Of a DNA stretch of 59,180 nt, positions 59,098 through 59,180 are shown piece by piece. Under the pieces are notes generated by a model, which searched no databases, was not told where the DNA came from, and saw nothing but the letters and a program-made list of their open reading frames with translations. Origin of the DNA: W589 sp964611805 (GTDB lineage: Bacteria; Chloroflexota; Dehalococcoidia; Dehalococcoidales; Fen-1064); NCBI GenBank assembly GCA_964611805.1, contig CAZTBG010000003.1:1-59180 (forward strand), read 5' to 3'. Position 1 is the stretch's first letter, and each line of letters starts with the position of its first letter. A program made the position numbers and the translations under genes.

Positions 59098-59180
59098 ATG
59101 CTCAAAGCAATAAGGAAGAAGTTCCGCTACGGGGAAAAAGGGTTTACGCTGATTGAGCTGCTGGTGGTGGTCGCCATCCT
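59098..59180 (+). CDS. Type IV prepilin-like protein, 5' end only
   Basis: Starts MLKAIRKKFRYGEKGFTLIE and continues LLVVVAI to the window edge. The basic leader, the G-F cleavage site, Glu at +5 and the hydrophobic helix are the class III signal cut and methylated by prepilin peptidase (a candidate is encoded at 16764). AAAGGAGGT lies 7 nt before the ATG. The remainder is outside the window. Confidence 0.92.
   Translation, partial: MLKAIRKKFRYGEKGFTLIELLVVVAI

Overview
This window looks like part of a metagenome-assembled genome. It is about 52% G+C and holds two 100-base runs of N (24894-24993 and 56432-56531), which are scaffold joins. The gene content suggests an anaerobic Dehalococcoidia-like member of the Chloroflexota: an archaeal-type Thi4, a DUF39 homocysteine-biosynthesis protein, DUF362, paired acyl-CoA dehydrogenases, an Etf/HdrD/GlcD module, an ADP-forming acyl-CoA synthetase and sulfide-based cysteine synthesis. 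The lineage call is inference from gene content only. No rRNA or classical marker gene is present.

Layout. (1) 0-2.5 kb, minus strand: lemA-htpX and a zinc-finger protein. (2) 2.5-13.6 kb, a sulfur-handling island. An Fe-S-type Rrf2 regulator starts a plus-strand run: cysK, cysE, a NIL-domain protein, nifS, an iscU-type nifU, fdhD and a HIT protein. It meets a minus-strand operon (tusA, dsrE2, a second NifS-like protein, an IscU-DUF59 fusion). Next come a long structured leader in front of the DUF39 gene and a TPP riboswitch with terminator in front of thi4. (3) 13.7-21.5 kb: a coiled-coil protein, DUF362, two candidate selenoproteins (an FmdB-type zinc ribbon and a DsbA-like protein), prepilin peptidase, glycerate kinase, an M50 protease, a HAD phosphatase and a nitroreductase. 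(4) 21.5-35.3 kb: an acyl-CoA dehydrogenase pair under a dyad operator, a response regulator, DUF72, a GIN-domain lipoprotein, a NYN-LOTUS protein, a small leaderless gene, an ABC importer, Ktr potassium uptake, lysA and an enoyl-CoA hydratase. (5) 35.4-46.8 kb, an acyl/ester catabolic block: three tandem type-B carboxylesterases with a CoA-transferase pair on the minus strand, then a fourth esterase, two hotdog hydratases, a PaaK-like ligase and an S51 peptidase on the plus strand. (6) 47.0-59.2 kb: tRNA-Val, a five-gene Fe-S/FAD/Etf electron-transfer operon, an AhpD-like protein, GNAT-ACD, an Old-Yellow-Enzyme-type reductase, palindromic intergenic repeats and the start of a type IV pilin gene.

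How the genes may work together. Region 2 covers sulfide to cysteine (CysE, CysK), cysteine to persulfide and Fe-S clusters (NifS, NifU), sulfur delivery to a molybdo/tungsto-enzyme cofactor (FdhD), sulfide-dependent homocysteine formation (DUF39, perhaps with the NIL protein) and sulfide-dependent thiazole formation (Thi4). Regions 4-6 would take esters or acids to CoA thioesters, oxidise and hydrate them, pass electrons through Etf to membrane or Hdr-like partners, and make ATP with the ADP-forming synthetase.

Most notable observations: (a) the DsbA-like gene has an in-frame TGA exactly at the catalytic-cysteine position, followed by a good bacterial SECIS hairpin, and the gene just upstream (FmdB) ends at a TGA that also fits Sec readthrough; (b) the second NifS-like protein lacks the PLP lysine and four other cofactor or catalytic residues but keeps the persulfide cysteine, and sits with TusA, DsrE2 and an IscU-DUF59 fusion; (c) the DUF39 gene has a leader of about 187 nt with competing helices that can hide its ribosome binding site, a candidate unclassified riboswitch; (d) the three tandem esterases share a changed oxyanion-hole motif.
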